NCBI GenBank assembly: GCA_902780635.1
Contig: CACZGH010000026.1
Span: 1 to 50,184, forward strand
Reading direction: 5' to 3'
Length of the DNA: 50,184 bases
Source: an uncultured Prevotellaceae bacterium
GTDB lineage: Bacteria; Bacteroidota; Bacteroidia; Bacteroidales; Bacteroidaceae
The notes beneath the pieces were generated by a model that did no database searches, was not told where the DNA came from, and saw nothing but the letters and a program-made list of their open reading frames with translations. Each line of letters opens with the position of its first letter. The first letter of the stretch is position 1. Of this stretch, positions 15,982 to 24,386 are shown one piece after another. The position numbers and the translations under genes were made by a program.

Positions 15982-17874
15982 ATGAAAAAATGGACTATTG
16001 AGGACTCCAAGGAGCTCTACAACATCAACGGATGGGGCATCTCCTATTTTGGAGTCAACGACAAAGGCAACATTTTCGTGTCTCCCTGCAAAGACCAGAC
16101 GCAGATAGACCTGCGTGAGGTCATGGACGAACTGGCGCTCAGAGACGTCACGTCGCCTGTGCTGCTCCGCTTCCCCGACATCCTCGACAACCGTATCGAG
16201 AAAACCTCCAGCTGCTTTAAAAAAGCCTCTGAGGAATATGACTACAAGGGTGACAACTACGTGGTTTACCCCATCAAGGTGAACCAGATGCAACCCGTCG
16301 TAGAGGAAATCATCTCACACGGAAGAAAATTCAACCTCGGACTGGAGGCCGGCTCCAAGCCTGAGCTCCACGCTGTCATCGCCATGCAGTGCCAGAGCGA
16401 CAGCATCATCATCTGCAACGGCTACAAAGACCAGAGCTATATCGAACTGGCCCTGCTGGCACAGAAGATGGGCAAGCAGATATTCATTGTGGTAGAGAAG
16501 ATGAACGAGCTGGAGATCATCGCCCGCGAAGCCAAGAAAATGAATGTGCGGCCCAATATCGGCATCCGTATCAAACTGGCCTCCAGCGGCAGTGGCAAAT
16601 GGGAGGAGAGCGGTGGTGACTCTTCAAAATTCGGTCTGACCAGCGCTGAACTCTTAGAAGCCCTCGACCTGCTTGAAAAGAAAGGCATGCGCGACTGTCT
16701 GCGGCTCATCCATTTCCACATCGGCTCACAGATCACCAAGATACGACGCATACAAACCGCCCTGCGCGAGGCATCGCAATTCTATATCCAGTTGCACAGG
16801 ATGGGCTACAATGTCGACTTCGTAGACTGTGGTGGCGGACTGGGTGTGGACTATGATGGCACGCGTTCGCCCAGCAGCGAGAGTTCGGTCAACTACTCCA
16901 TCCAGGAGTATGTCAACGACTGTATCTATACCTTTGTCGAAGCCTCCAATAAAAACCATCTGCCACACCCCAATATTATCACAGAGAGCGGACGCTCACT
17001 GGCCGCACACCATTCCGTGCTCGTCATCGACGTGCTTGAGACCGCCTCGCTGCCAGAGATGCCTGAGGAGTTTGAGCCTGATGAGACCAGTCATCAGCTG
17101 GTGAAAGACCTCTACGAGATCTGGGACAACCTCTCACCGCGCAATGTGCTCGAAGACTGGCACGACGCTGAGCAGATACGCGAGGAGGTGCTCGACCTCT
17201 TTGCCCATGGAATTGTCGACCTCAAGACCCGTGCCGAGATAGAAGCCATGTACTGGAGTGTGTGTCATGAGATACACGCCCTGGCCAAGAACCTGAAGCA
17301 CATACCCGAGGAACTGATGAACATCGACAAGTTGCTGGCCGACAAGTATTTCTGCAATTTCTCGCTGTTCCAGTCGCTCTCCGACTCATGGGCCATCGAC
17401 CAACTCTTCCCCATTGTGCCTATCCAGCGTCTCAACGAGCGCCCCACCCGCAACGCCACTTTACAGGATATCACCTGCGACTCAGACGGCAAGATTTCCA
17501 ACTTCGTGACCAATCGTCATAACTCACACTCCCTGCCTGTGCACGCCCTGCGCAAGAACGAGCGCTACTATCTGGGCGTGTTCCTCGTTGGCGCCTATCA
17601 GGAAATCCTCGGCGACATGCACAACCTTTTCGGCGACACCAATGCCGTGCACATCTCTGTCAAGGACAATGGTTATCACATCGATCAAATCATCGATGGA
17701 GAGACGGTGGAGGAAGTACTCAAATATGTGCAGTACAACCCCAAGAAGCTGGTTCGCCAACTGGAAATCTGGGTGACCAAGAGCGTCAAGGAGGGCAAGA
17801 TTACACTCGAAGAGGGCAAGGAATTCCTCTCCAACTATCGTTCAGGCCTTTATGGTTATACTTACTTAGAATAA
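15982..17874 (+). CDS. speA: Biosynthetic arginine decarboxylase
   Basis: 630 residues; a PLP-dependent group IV decarboxylase making agmatine from arginine, the first step to putrescine. The YPIKVNQ motif holds the PLP lysine at the start of the barrel (about residue 97). The HFHIGSQ motif and a CGGGLGVDY stretch contact the cofactor phosphate. A long helical insert near 350-450 and a C-terminal beta domain are typical of SpeA rather than lysA-type enzymes. The gene begins 26 bp after aroK and is followed by argB, so genes for arginine synthesis and use are side by side. Confidence 0.96.
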   Translation: MKKWTIEDSKELYNINGWGISYFGVNDKGNIFVSPCKDQTQIDLREVMDELALRDVTSPVLLRFPDILDNRIEKTSSCFKKASEEYDYKGDNYVVYPIKVNQMQPVVEEIISHGRKFNLGLEAGSKPELHAVIAMQCQSDSIIICNGYKDQSYIELALLAQKMGKQIFIVVEKMNELEIIAREAKKMNVRPNIGIRIKLASSGSGKWEESGGDSSKFGLTSAELLEALDLLEKKGMRDCLRLIHFHIGSQITKIRRIQTALREASQFYIQLHRMGYNVDFVDCGGGLGVDYDGTRSPSSESSVNYSIQEYVNDCIYTFVEASNKNHLPHPNIITESGRSLAAHHSVLVIDVLETASLPEMPEEFEPDETSHQLVKDLYEIWDNLSPRNVLEDWHDAEQIREEVLDLFAHGIVDLKTRAEIEAMYWSVCHEIHALAKNLKHIPEELMNIDKLLADKYFCNFSLFQSLSDSWAIDQLFPIVPIQRLNERPTRNATLQDITCDSDGKISNFVTNRHNSHSLPVHALRKNERYYLGVFLVGAYQEILGDMHNLFGDTNAVHISVKDNGYHIDQIIDGETVEEVLKYVQYNPKKLVRQLEIWVTKSVKEGKITLEEGKEFLSNYRSGLYGYTYLE

Positions 17875-17903
17875 TGGTGGGTTCTATTTCAAAAGAATAC
17901 TGC

Positions 17904-17922
17904 CTGAATTAAAACTGAATTA
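17904..17922 (+). promoter_or_regulatory. Direct repeat CTGAATTA in the argB leader
   Basis: Exact copies at 17904-17911 and 17915-17922, starts 11 bp apart, so about one helical turn. They lie in the 64-bp gap before argB, flanked by the inverted repeat GTTCTATT (17881-17888) / AATAGAAC (17922-17929). An operator is possible but untested. Confidence 0.3.
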
Positions 17923-17938
17923 ATAGAACACACCTAAC

Positions 17939-18700
17939 ATGAGACAACCCCTTACTGTTGTCAAAGTGGGCGGCGCCATCGTCGAGGACGAGGCGCAGCT
18001 CGCTTTGCTGATTTCACGCCTCTCCACACTCAGCGGCCGCAAAGTGCTCGTGCATGGAGGAGGCCGTAGTGCCACGCGCGTCGCAGCTGCTTTGGGCATT
18101 GAGAGCCAGATGGTGGGCGGTCGCCGCATCACCGATAGTGAAACACTCAAAGTGGTGACCATGGTCTATGGTGGCCTGGTCAACAAAAACATTGTGGCCC
18201 TCATGCAAGCTCACGGTATCGATGCTATGGGATTGACCGGTGCCGACATGGACGTGATACGCGCTCACCGACGCCCAGTCAAAGACATCGACTATGGCTT
18301 TGTGGGCGACGTAGACCATGCCGATGGTGCCAAACTCAGTGCCCTCATCGAACAAGGGGTCACCCCCGTGCTCGCCCCACTTACACACGACGGTTTGGGA
18401 CACCTGCTCAACACCAATGCCGACACCATTGCCGCCGAAGCCGCCAAGGCCTTGGCCCCACTCTATGATGTCACTCTGACCTACTGCTTTGAGAAAGAAG
18501 GCGTGCTAGATAACGATGGACAGCTGATACCCGTTATCACCCGTGAACTTTTCACCAAATATGTGGCCGACGGCACCATCAGCGGGGGCATGATACCCAA
18601 AATAGAGAATGCACTCGATGCCATCAGCCATGGTGTGGGCAGAGTGGTCATCACACAAGCTACCCATATCGGGCAGGAGAGTGGTACCATAATCTGTTAA
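17939..18700 (+). CDS. argB: Acetylglutamate kinase
   Basis: 253 residues; the amino acid kinase family enzyme that phosphorylates N-acetyl-L-glutamate in arginine synthesis. The N-terminal VVKVGGAIV with the conserved lysine and glycines, the VHGGG phosphate-binding loop near residue 38, and a terminal GGMIPKIENAL segment match the family. It lacks the N-terminal extension of arginine-inhibited hexameric enzymes, so allosteric control by arginine is unlikely. It follows speA by 64 bp and is followed after 65 bp by the sigma factor gene. Confidence 0.94.
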   Translation: MRQPLTVVKVGGAIVEDEAQLALLISRLSTLSGRKVLVHGGGRSATRVAAALGIESQMVGGRRITDSETLKVVTMVYGGLVNKNIVALMQAHGIDAMGLTGADMDVIRAHRRPVKDIDYGFVGDVDHADGAKLSALIEQGVTPVLAPLTHDGLGHLLNTNADTIAAEAAKALAPLYDVTLTYCFEKEGVLDNDGQLIPVITRELFTKYVADGTISGGMIPKIENALDAISHGVGRVVITQATHIGQESGTIIC

Positions 18701-18725
18701 CAAACCTTAAATCCCCGTCCTTTCT

Positions 18726-18750
18726 GTAACTATCCCTCCCACCAATCGTC
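18726..18750 (+). promoter_or_regulatory. Candidate ECF-type promoter for the sigma factor gene
   Basis: GTAAC (18726-18730), a 16-nt spacer and CGTC (18747-18750) resemble the -35/-10 pair used by many ECF sigma factors. It differs from the TTTG/TAnnTTTG promoters elsewhere in the window. It lies 15 bp before the sigma factor start, so the leader would be only about 9 nt. Confidence 0.4.
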
Positions 18751-18765
18751 ATTCCTTTAGACAAG

Positions 18766-19278
18766 ATGAGAAATATCAGTTTTCGAAACGATGTCCTGCC
18801 ATTGAAAGATGTGCTCTACCGTCTGGCACTGCGCATCACCCTCAAGCACGAAGAGGCTGAAGACATCGTACAAGACACGCTCATCAAAGTGTGGAATAAG
18901 CGTGACGACTGGGACAACATCGAGTCGATAGAGGCATTCAGTCTCACGGTGTGCCGCAATCTGGCGCTCGATCACGTCAAGCACAAGGGCAACCTCAACG
19001 AGTCGCTCGACAGTGTGCGGATTGACGCTCTGGACAAGAGTTACACCCCATATGAGAAAATGCTGCAAAAAGACAGAATGCAGCTGGTGAGACGCCTCGT
19101 AGACACACTACCCGAAAAACAGCGCAGTTGCATGCAGCTGCGCGATTTCGAGGGGAAACCCTATAAGGACATCGCCGCTATCATGGGTATCACTGAGGAG
19201 CAAGTGAAAGTGAATATCTACCGTGCCCGTCAGGCCATCAAGCAAAAGTATCAACAGATTGAAGACTATGGACTATAA
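18766..19278 (+). CDS. RNA polymerase sigma factor, ECF subfamily
   Basis: 170 residues. Region 2 is seen in LALRITLKHEEAEDIVQDTLIKVWNKRDDW and following residues, and region 4 in LPEKQRSCMQLRDFEGKPYKDIAAIMGITEEQVKVNIYRARQ, which contains the DNA-binding helix-turn-helix. No region 1 or 3, as usual for ECF sigmas. Its end overlaps the next gene by 11 bp, indicating translational coupling with a probable regulator. What signal it responds to is not evident. Confidence 0.93.
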   Translation: MRNISFRNDVLPLKDVLYRLALRITLKHEEAEDIVQDTLIKVWNKRDDWDNIESIEAFSLTVCRNLALDHVKHKGNLNESLDSVRIDALDKSYTPYEKMLQKDRMQLVRRLVDTLPEKQRSCMQLRDFEGKPYKDIAAIMGITEEQVKVNIYRARQAIKQKYQQIEDYGL

Positions 19279-19741
19279 GTATATCGAACAGCTGATGGAG
19301 CGCTACTGGGAGTGTGAGACCACTCTTGAGGAAGAGCACATCCTTCGCACTTTCTTCGCACAGGAGAACGTTCCGGCAAAGTTGCTCCCCTACAAAGACC
19401 TGTTCACATACGGTCTGCAAGACATCGAGGAGCATCGGCTGGGAGATGACTTCGACCAACGAATGCTCGACCTCGTAGGCGAGCCGGCACCTGTCAAGGC
19501 GCGCACTATCAAGCTCACAGAGCGGCTCAAGCCACTCTTCAAGGCTGCAGCCATCGTGGCTATCATTCTCACCTTAGGCAATGCGGCGCAAGTGGCTTTC
19601 CAGCCCAAGAGTCCTGACAACATTGCCAATGCCGAGGGATACACCAGCACCACTGAAGGTGTCTCTGTGGCAAAGGTAGACACCATGAGACAAGACTCTA
19701 TGCGCACGGTCAATATGACAGAGATGCCTCTCATCAAATAG
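19268..19741 (+). CDS. Single-pass membrane protein, probable partner of the ECF sigma factor
   Basis: 157 residues from the ATG at 19268, which overlaps the sigma gene by 11 bp. An acidic cytoplasmic part (1-80; MERYWECETTLEEEHILRTFF) precedes one membrane helix at about 91-110 and a short tail of about 47 residues outside. No named domain was recognised and it lacks a ZAS zinc motif. Position, coupling and topology fit a membrane anti-sigma factor or sensor, but this is inference. Confidence 0.75.
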   Translation: MDYKYIEQLMERYWECETTLEEEHILRTFFAQENVPAKLLPYKDLFTYGLQDIEEHRLGDDFDQRMLDLVGEPAPVKARTIKLTERLKPLFKAAAIVAIILTLGNAAQVAFQPKSPDNIANAEGYTSTTEGVSVAKVDTMRQDSMRTVNMTEMPLIK

Positions 19742-19849
19742 ATAATTTCTATGCTTTCTCTATAAAACCAACTGTTTAGTAAAACAAAAAAAAGAAACTG
19801 TGAAGTTTCAATTCTCTCAAATTTTTCATAACATACTAATGTAAGGACG

Positions 19850-19873
19850 GACCGTTGCCTGGGGGCAACGGTC
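19850..19873 (+). terminator. 10-bp perfect inverted repeat ahead of the metallophosphoesterase gene
   Basis: GACCGTTGCC (19850-19859), a 4-nt loop, then GGCAACGGTC (19864-19873). It could end the sigma-factor transcript or be a leader structure of the gene starting at 19893. No U-run follows on the plus strand, so the terminator reading is weak. Confidence 0.4.
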
Positions 19874-19892
19874 GTTCTGTAAGAATAAGGGC

Positions 19893-20957
19893 ATGATAGG
19901 ATACTTGCTGATGATTACCACGATACTGCTGGTGCCGGATTTGATCATCTGGAACCTGTATGTGTCACATGCCCCGCTTTTTTGGCAAGTAGTGGCTTTC
20001 CTCCCTACATTCTCCGTCACCATAGCACTGGTCATAGCACTGACGCGGGTGATAGGCGTCGGTAGGGGCATGCTCCTCTTTTTTTGCAGCTTTCTCCTTC
20101 TCGCCATTCCCAAGATGGTGTTTGCGTTGGTAGCATGGCCACTGGGCTGGCCATGTGGCTTGGTAGCAGCATTGCTCACAGCTGCCACCGTGGCGTTTGG
20201 TTTCATCAAAGGATGGCGTACTCTGGTGGTCAAGGAGGTGTGTTATCACTCTCCCGACTTGCCTGAGGCCTTCGATGGCTATCGCATCCTCCAGATTTCC
20301 GACTTACATATCGGCACCTTCTCCACCCATCCCGACTTCGTGACCGAAGTGGTGCAGACAGCCTGTCAGCTCCATCCCGACCTTATTGTCTTCACGGGTG
20401 ATTTGGTGAATGTGCTCCCACAGGAGGCAGAACCCTTCCTGCCCACCCTGAGTAAACTGAAGGCAAAAGATGGTGTCTACTCCATCCTTGGCAATCATGA
20501 CTATGAGAAACTGTCTCTGCTCATGCAATATGAGCGGGATCTGGGATGGAAGATCCTCAAAAATGAGCACAGCCTGATCAGCAGAGGTGATGACACCATC
20601 GCCATCATCGGCGTAGAGCATGTGGGCAAGCCGCCTTTTGGCTCCCGTGGACGTCTGATGGATGCAGTGAAAGGTTTGCCGAATGGGATGTTCAAGGTGC
20701 TGCTCAGTCACGACCCCAACCACTGGAGGATGGAGGTACTCGACAAGACCGACATACAACTGACACTTTCCGGCCACACTCATGCCGGGCAGATCAAAAT
20801 AGGCCCTATCTCACCGGCCCAGGGAGTCTACAAAGAGTGGCATGGTGCCTACACCGACCATGGGCGTATGCTCTATGTCTCTGCAGGTATCGCTGGCCGA
20901 CTGCCTTTCCGGCTCTTTGCATGGCCAGAAATCAATGTGATTAAGTTGATGAATTGA
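19893..20957 (+). CDS. Membrane-anchored metallophosphoesterase
   Basis: 354 residues. The first 125 contain about four hydrophobic helices (LLMITTILLVPDLIIW; VVAFLPTFSVTIALVIAL; MLLFFCSFLLLAIPKMVFALVAW; GLVAALLTAATVAFGF). The catalytic domain follows, with the ordered metal-binding motifs ISDLHIGTF, FTGDLVN, LGNHDYE, LSHDPNH and SGHTHAGQ, all intact. This is the YkuE/YaeI-like arrangement, often tied to lipid or UDP-sugar phosphoesters at the membrane. Substrate is unknown. The stop lies in the start of an AGTAGACGAGT-type intergenic repeat. Confidence 0.93.
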   Translation: MIGYLLMITTILLVPDLIIWNLYVSHAPLFWQVVAFLPTFSVTIALVIALTRVIGVGRGMLLFFCSFLLLAIPKMVFALVAWPLGWPCGLVAALLTAATVAFGFIKGWRTLVVKEVCYHSPDLPEAFDGYRILQISDLHIGTFSTHPDFVTEVVQTACQLHPDLIVFTGDLVNVLPQEAEPFLPTLSKLKAKDGVYSILGNHDYEKLSLLMQYERDLGWKILKNEHSLISRGDDTIAIIGVEHVGKPPFGSRGRLMDAVKGLPNGMFKVLLSHDPNHWRMEVLDKTDIQLTLSGHTHAGQIKIGPISPAQGVYKEWHGAYTDHGRMLYVSAGIAGRLPFRLFAWPEINVIKLMN

Positions 20958-20982
20958 TAAGTTGATAAGTAGACGAGTATAT
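20947..20982 (+). repeat. Intergenic repeat related to that at 9976
   Basis: GTTGAT/GAATTGAT/AGTTGAT steps followed by AGTAGACGAGT (20968-20978). The 11-bp core is identical to the copies at 9976 and 9992. It overlaps the stop region of the metallophosphoesterase gene. Confidence 0.55.
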
Positions 20983-21031
20983 ATGCGGTTGTAGATAATG
21001 AATAAAAACTATAAGTATTAATCTAAAAAAC

Positions 21032-21850
21032 ATGACTATCAAAAAACTATTTCTCACAGTGTTGCTCATCACTTGTGCGGTGTCAGCAACCCCTCAGACT
21101 TTGATCCAGCATCCCTGGCAAGGCAAGAAAGTGGCTTACTTCGGCGACAGCATCACCGACCCCCGCAACAGCGGTTCGAAGAAAAAATGGTGGGGATTCC
21201 TACAGAAATGGCTCCAGATAGAGCCATATGTATATGCCGTGAGCGGACGGCAATGGAATGATATTCCCCGTCAGGCGCAACAGTTGAAAGAGCAGCACGG
21301 CAATGATTTTGACGCCATCCTCATCTTCATCGGCACCAACGACTTCAACGCCGCTGTGCCTGTGGGCCAGTGGTACAACATCACGGAGGACTCGGTGCTC
21401 ACTGCCGTCCACAAGGACAAGAACGTGTCATTGCGCCGTCGACGCCAGCCTTCGATGAACAAAGACACCTACCGTGGACGTATCAACATCGCCATGAGCC
21501 AGCTCAAGGAGATGTTCCCCACCAAGCAGATCGTGCTGATGACCCCTATCCACCGCAGTTATTTCTATGGCAATGAGAAAAACATACAGCCCACTGAAGA
21601 GTATCAGAACGAGTGTGGCGAGTGGCTCGACCCCTATGTGGAGAGCGTCAAAGAGGCCGGCAACATCTGGGCTGTGCCCGTCATCGACATGAATGCCACC
21701 TCGGGCCTCTTCCCGATGGCTGCCTCGCAAATTGTCAACTTCCACAACGAGAACGACCTGCTCCACCCCAACGACTTAGGACATCTGCGCATGGCACGCA
21801 CGGTGATGTATCAGTTGCTTGCACTGCCCTGCGTGTTTGAGGAAGACTGA
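21032..21850 (+). CDS. Secreted SGNH/GDSL hydrolase
   Basis: 272 residues with a signal peptide ending SATPQ. Block I is YFGDSITDP with nucleophile Ser40; block III is FIGTNDF; block V is LLHPNDLGHLRMA with the catalytic Asp/His pair. The arrangement is complete. It is an esterase of the GDSL type, acting on a lipid, peptidoglycan or acyl-sugar ester. It is not the sialate O-acetylesterase type at 11046. A TCTAGA-rich tandem repeat follows its stop directly. Confidence 0.9.
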   Translation: MTIKKLFLTVLLITCAVSATPQTLIQHPWQGKKVAYFGDSITDPRNSGSKKKWWGFLQKWLQIEPYVYAVSGRQWNDIPRQAQQLKEQHGNDFDAILIFIGTNDFNAAVPVGQWYNITEDSVLTAVHKDKNVSLRRRRQPSMNKDTYRGRINIAMSQLKEMFPTKQIVLMTPIHRSYFYGNEKNIQPTEEYQNECGEWLDPYVESVKEAGNIWAVPVIDMNATSGLFPMAASQIVNFHNENDLLHPNDLGHLRMARTVMYQLLALPCVFEED

Positions 21851-21857
21851 AGCCTCA

Positions 21858-22004
21858 GATCTAGAAAATCAAGATGATCTAGAAAGTCTAGAAAATCTAG
21901 AAGATCTAGAAAGTCTAGAAGATCTAGAAAGTCTAGAAGATCTAGAAAGTCTAGAAGATCTAGAAAGTCTAGAAAATCTAGATGATCTATCTAGTCTAGA
22001 TATC
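21858..22004. repeat. Tandem TCTAGA-rich repeat, 18-bp unit
   Basis: The unit GATCTAGAAAGTCTAGAA occurs at 21876-21893 and in four perfect head-to-tail copies at 21903-21974. A 9-bp half unit lies between them, and degenerate units flank the array. Each 18-mer is two 9-bp subunits centred on TCTAGA, itself a palindrome, so single strands can pair in many registers. It fills most of the gap between the SGNH gene and metG. There are no unique spacers, so it is not CRISPR. Confidence 0.9.
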
Positions 22005-22038
22005 TTCTCAACTAAGAAACAACTTGTCAACTCAAAAC

Positions 22039-22069
22039 TTGTACATGTCGCAGATTCTACGTAATTTTG
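22039..22069 (+). promoter_or_regulatory. Promoter of metG
   Basis: TTG (22039-22041), a 20-nt spacer and TAATTTTG (22062-22069) fit the Bacteroidetes consensus. Predicted start of transcription near 22076 gives a leader of about 19 nt before the ATG at 22095. Confidence 0.65.
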
Positions 22070-22094
22070 CAGCATAATAAGCAAGACTATATAC

Positions 22095-24158
22095 ATGGAA
22101 CAGAAAAAATTCAAGCGAACGACCGTCACCGCCGCCCTGCCATACGCCAACGGCGGTGTGCATATTGGTCATTTGGCAGGTGTCTATGTGCCTGCCGACA
22201 TCTATGTGAGATACCTGCGGCTGAAGAAGCAGGACGTCATATTCATCGGAGGTAGCGACGAGCACGGTGTGCCTATCACTATCCGCGCCCGCAAAGAAGG
22301 TGTCACACCACAAGACGTGGTAGACCGCTATCATCAAATGATCAAAGACTCCTTCAGTGAGTTTGGCATCTCCTTCGACATCTACTCCCGCACCACCTCC
22401 AATATCCATCACCAATTTGCTGCAGACTTCTTCCGCAAACTCTATGATGAAGGCAAACTGACCGAGGAGACTACCACCCAGTATTATGACGAGGAGGCGC
22501 ATCAGTTCCTCGCCGACCGCTACATCACCGGCGAGTGCCCCCACTGCCACAATGAGGGAGCCTACGGCGACCAGTGTGAGAAATGCGGCCGCGACCTCTC
22601 ACCCACTGAACTGATCAATCCCCGCTCCACTATCAGCGGCTCACAGCCCGTGATGAAGGAGACGAAAAACTGGTATCTGCCGCTCAACCAATATCAGGAC
22701 TGGCTCAAACAGTGGATTCTGGAGGAGCACAAGGAGTGGCGCTCCAATGTCTATGGTCAGTGCAAGTCGTGGCTTGACATGGACTTGCAGCCCCGCGCCA
22801 TGACCCGCGACCTCGACTGGGGCATCCCCGTACCAGTGGAAGGTGCTGAGGGCAAGGTGCTCTACGTATGGTTTGACGCTCCTATTGGCTATATCTCCAA
22901 CACCAAAGAGCTCTGCGACCGTGAGCCGGAGCGCTGGGGCACATGGCAGAAATGGTGGCAAGATGAGGACACCCGCCTGGTGCATTTCATCGGCAAGGAC
23001 AATATCGTGTTCCACTGTATCATCTTCCCGGTCATGATGCGCGCCCACGGCAGCTATATCATGCCCGACAATGTGCCTGCCAACGAGTTCCTCAACTTGG
23101 AGGACGACAAAATCTCCACCTCACGCAACTGGGCTGTATGGCTCCATGAATACCTTGTCGACATGCCTGGCAAGCAGGATGTGCTGCGCTACGTGCTTAC
23201 CGCCAATGCGCCCGAGACCAAGGACAATAATTTCACTTGGCGCGACTTCCAGGAGCGCAACAACAACGAACTGGTGGCTGTCTATGGCAACTTTGTCAAC
23301 CGCGCTTTGCAACTCACCAAAAAATACTGGGGTGGGGTAGTACCCGCCTGTGGCGAATTGACAGACACTGACCGTGCCGCCTTGGAAGAGTTCAAGGACG
23401 TGAAAGCCAAGGTAGAAAACCTGCTCGATGTGTTCAAGTTCCGTGATGCTCAGAAAGAGGCGATGAACCTGGCCCGTATCGGCAACCGCTATATCACCGA
23501 GTGTGAGCCCTGGAAGGTGTGGAAGACAGACCCCAAGCGGGTGGAGACCATCTTGTATATCTCCCTGCAACTGGTGGCCAATCTCGCCATTGCCTTCGAG
23601 CCCTTCCTGCCCTTCAGCAGCAAACGGCTGCGTGGCATGCTCAACATCGACTCATTCGACTGGAATCAGCTCGGCGACACCGACATATTGAAGCCCGGAC
23701 ACCAGTTGGCCGAACCCGCTCTTCTCTTCGAGAAAATAGAGGATGAGGTGATAGAACGTCAGCTGAAAAAGCTGGAAGACACCCGCAAGGCCAACGAGGC
23801 CGCCAACTACAAGGCCAAGGAGATCAAACCCATCATCGACTTCAGCGATTTCGAGAAACTCGACATCCGTGTAGGTCATGTGAAAAACTGCGAGAAAGTG
23901 AAGAAAGCCAACAAACTGCTCAAATTCACCCTTGATGATGGCAGTGGCACCGACCGCACCATCGTGAGCGGCATTGCCAAGTTCTACCAGCCCGAGGATC
24001 TGATTGGTCGTGACGTGCTTTTCATCGCCAACCTCGCCCCACGCAAACTGATGGGTATTGAGAGCCAAGGCATGATCCTCTCTGCAGAAAACTATGACGG
24101 CGACCTGAGCGTCACCACACTTCTGCGCGAGGTCAAGCCCGGTAGCCAAGTTTGCTAA
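22095..24158 (+). CDS. metG: Methionyl-tRNA synthetase
   Basis: 687 residues. The class I signature appears as [20 protein letters not shown] near the N-terminus (HIGH). The four-cysteine zinc knuckle is at [17 protein letters not shown] (about 144-160). The KMSKS-type loop is seen as DKISTSRNW, a divergent but known form. An anticodon-binding domain follows, then a C-terminal EMAP/Trbp111-like tRNA-binding OB domain ([17 protein letters not shown], about 585-687) that supports dimerisation. Length and order are as expected for the MetG1 type. It has its own promoter and a strong terminator. Confidence 0.97.
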   Translation: MEQKKFKRTTVTAALPYANGGVHIGHLAGVYVPADIYVRYLRLKKQDVIFIGGSDEHGVPITIRARKEGVTPQDVVDRYHQMIKDSFSEFGISFDIYSRTTSNIHHQFAADFFRKLYDEGKLTEETTTQYYDEEAHQFLADRYITGECPHCHNEGAYGDQCEKCGRDLSPTELINPRSTISGSQPVMKETKNWYLPLNQYQDWLKQWILEEHKEWRSNVYGQCKSWLDMDLQPRAMTRDLDWGIPVPVEGAEGKVLYVWFDAPIGYISNTKELCDREPERWGTWQKWWQDEDTRLVHFIGKDNIVFHCIIFPVMMRAHGSYIMPDNVPANEFLNLEDDKISTSRNWAVWLHEYLVDMPGKQDVLRYVLTANAPETKDNNFTWRDFQERNNNELVAVYGNFVNRALQLTKKYWGGVVPACGELTDTDRAALEEFKDVKAKVENLLDVFKFRDAQKEAMNLARIGNRYITECEPWKVWKTDPKRVETILYISLQLVANLAIAFEPFLPFSSKRLRGMLNIDSFDWNQLGDTDILKPGHQLAEPALLFEKIEDEVIERQLKKLEDTRKANEAANYKAKEIKPIIDFSDFEKLDIRVGHVKNCEKVKKANKLLKFTLDDGSGTDRTIVSGIAKFYQPEDLIGRDVLFIANLAPRKLMGIESQGMILSAENYDGDLSVTTLLREVKPGSQVC

Positions 24159-24190
24159 GATAGAGCAGCCAAGATGGCTGAACATGATAA

Positions 24191-24217
24191 GGGAGTACGG
24201 ATGTGCTCCCTTTTTTT
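24191..24217 (+). terminator. Rho-independent terminator of metG
   Basis: An 8-bp stem (GGGAGTAC / GTGCTCCC with one G-U pair) around a 4-nt loop, followed by seven T residues, 33 bp after the metG stop. Confidence 0.85.
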
Positions 24218-24320
24218 GTGTTTGGTGGACTATTATCAGCAAAGCAAATAACACTAAGAGCGATCAGCTAAAAGCAAATTGCCAGCAAGCTGAGCGAATG
24301 CGAACTTGAATCCTCCATAT

Positions 24321-24362
24321 AAAAAAGGGAGTGTGCCAAATTTCAATTTGACACACTCCCTT
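24321..24362 (-). terminator. Rho-independent terminator of the C10 protease gene
   Basis: Arms at 24325-24341 and 24346-24362 pair over 17 positions with one wobble. On the minus strand a run of six U follows. It is 25 bp past the protease stop. Confidence 0.9.
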
Positions 24363-24386
24363 GATGTCGATGCACAATGAATGATG

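Noticed and set aside
21858-22004. CRISPR array
   Set aside because: Units are contiguous without unique spacers, and no cas gene is in the window.
21819-22064. A frame coding for an Asp/Leu/Glu/Ser repeat protein, with a matching Arg/Ser/Leu frame on the other strand
   Set aside because: It is produced by translating the TCTAGA tandem array, starts inside the SGNH gene and has no independent start signals.
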